Source of the DNA: Pseudomonadota bacterium
GTDB taxonomy: Bacteria > Pseudomonadota > Gammaproteobacteria > Burkholderiales > Burkholderiaceae_D
Assembly (NCBI GenBank): GCA_023392035.1
Contig: JAEVZY010000283.1
Location: 1 to 6,643 of the forward strand
Length of the DNA: 6,643 nt
Direction: 5' to 3'
In this document: one piece after another, positions 6,643-6,643 of the stretch
How positions within the stretch are numbered: position 1 is the first letter of the stretch
Layout: each line of letters opens with the position of its first letter
Notes under the pieces: model-generated
Told to the model about the DNA's origin: nothing
What the model saw: only the letters and a program-made list of their open reading frames with translations
Databases searched by the model: none
Made by a program: the position numbers and the translations under genes

Positions 6643-6643
6643 G

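Overview
The window reads as a chromosomal segment of a GC-rich betaproteobacterium, most likely of the Burkholderiales and perhaps Oxalobacteraceae (Herbaspirillum-like). This is inferred from the look of the UppP, RecQ and TrmB proteins and from base composition. No search was run, so genus-level placement is tentative.

Layout, left to right. (1) Positions 2-1702, + strand: a long helical protein of unknown function. Its reading frame is open to the left window edge and passes through a CAC/ACC triplet repeat encoding 12 consecutive threonines, so the true start is probably outside the window. (2) Positions 1703-1872: an intergenic region containing a 34-base imperfect palindrome at 1796-1829. 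(3) uppP (1873-2703) and recQ (2700-4526), + strand, joined by an ATGA stop/start overlap. (4) trmB (4536-5231), - strand, convergent with recQ and separated from it by only 9 bases. (5) Positions 5232-5313: a short intergenic stretch with a weak terminator-like stem. (6) Positions 5314-6642, - strand: a second large unknown protein, again open to the window edge.

The middle block is ordinary housekeeping. It covers recycling of the undecaprenyl carrier for cell-wall synthesis (UppP), DNA repair and recombination (RecQ), and tRNA m7G46 methylation (TrmB). One oddity is that RecQ has proline where helicase motif VI normally has glutamine.

The main discovery is that the two unknown proteins at the ends appear to be divergent members of one family. 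By eye, a core segment aligns with 21 identities in 46 aligned positions, and further matches lie in the same order on both sides. The larger protein carries an extra basic, Ser/Pro-rich linker of roughly 50 residues. The two genes face each other across the conserved block. I recognise no known family and assign no function.

No RNA genes, CRISPR arrays, insertion sequences, integrases or attachment sites were seen.
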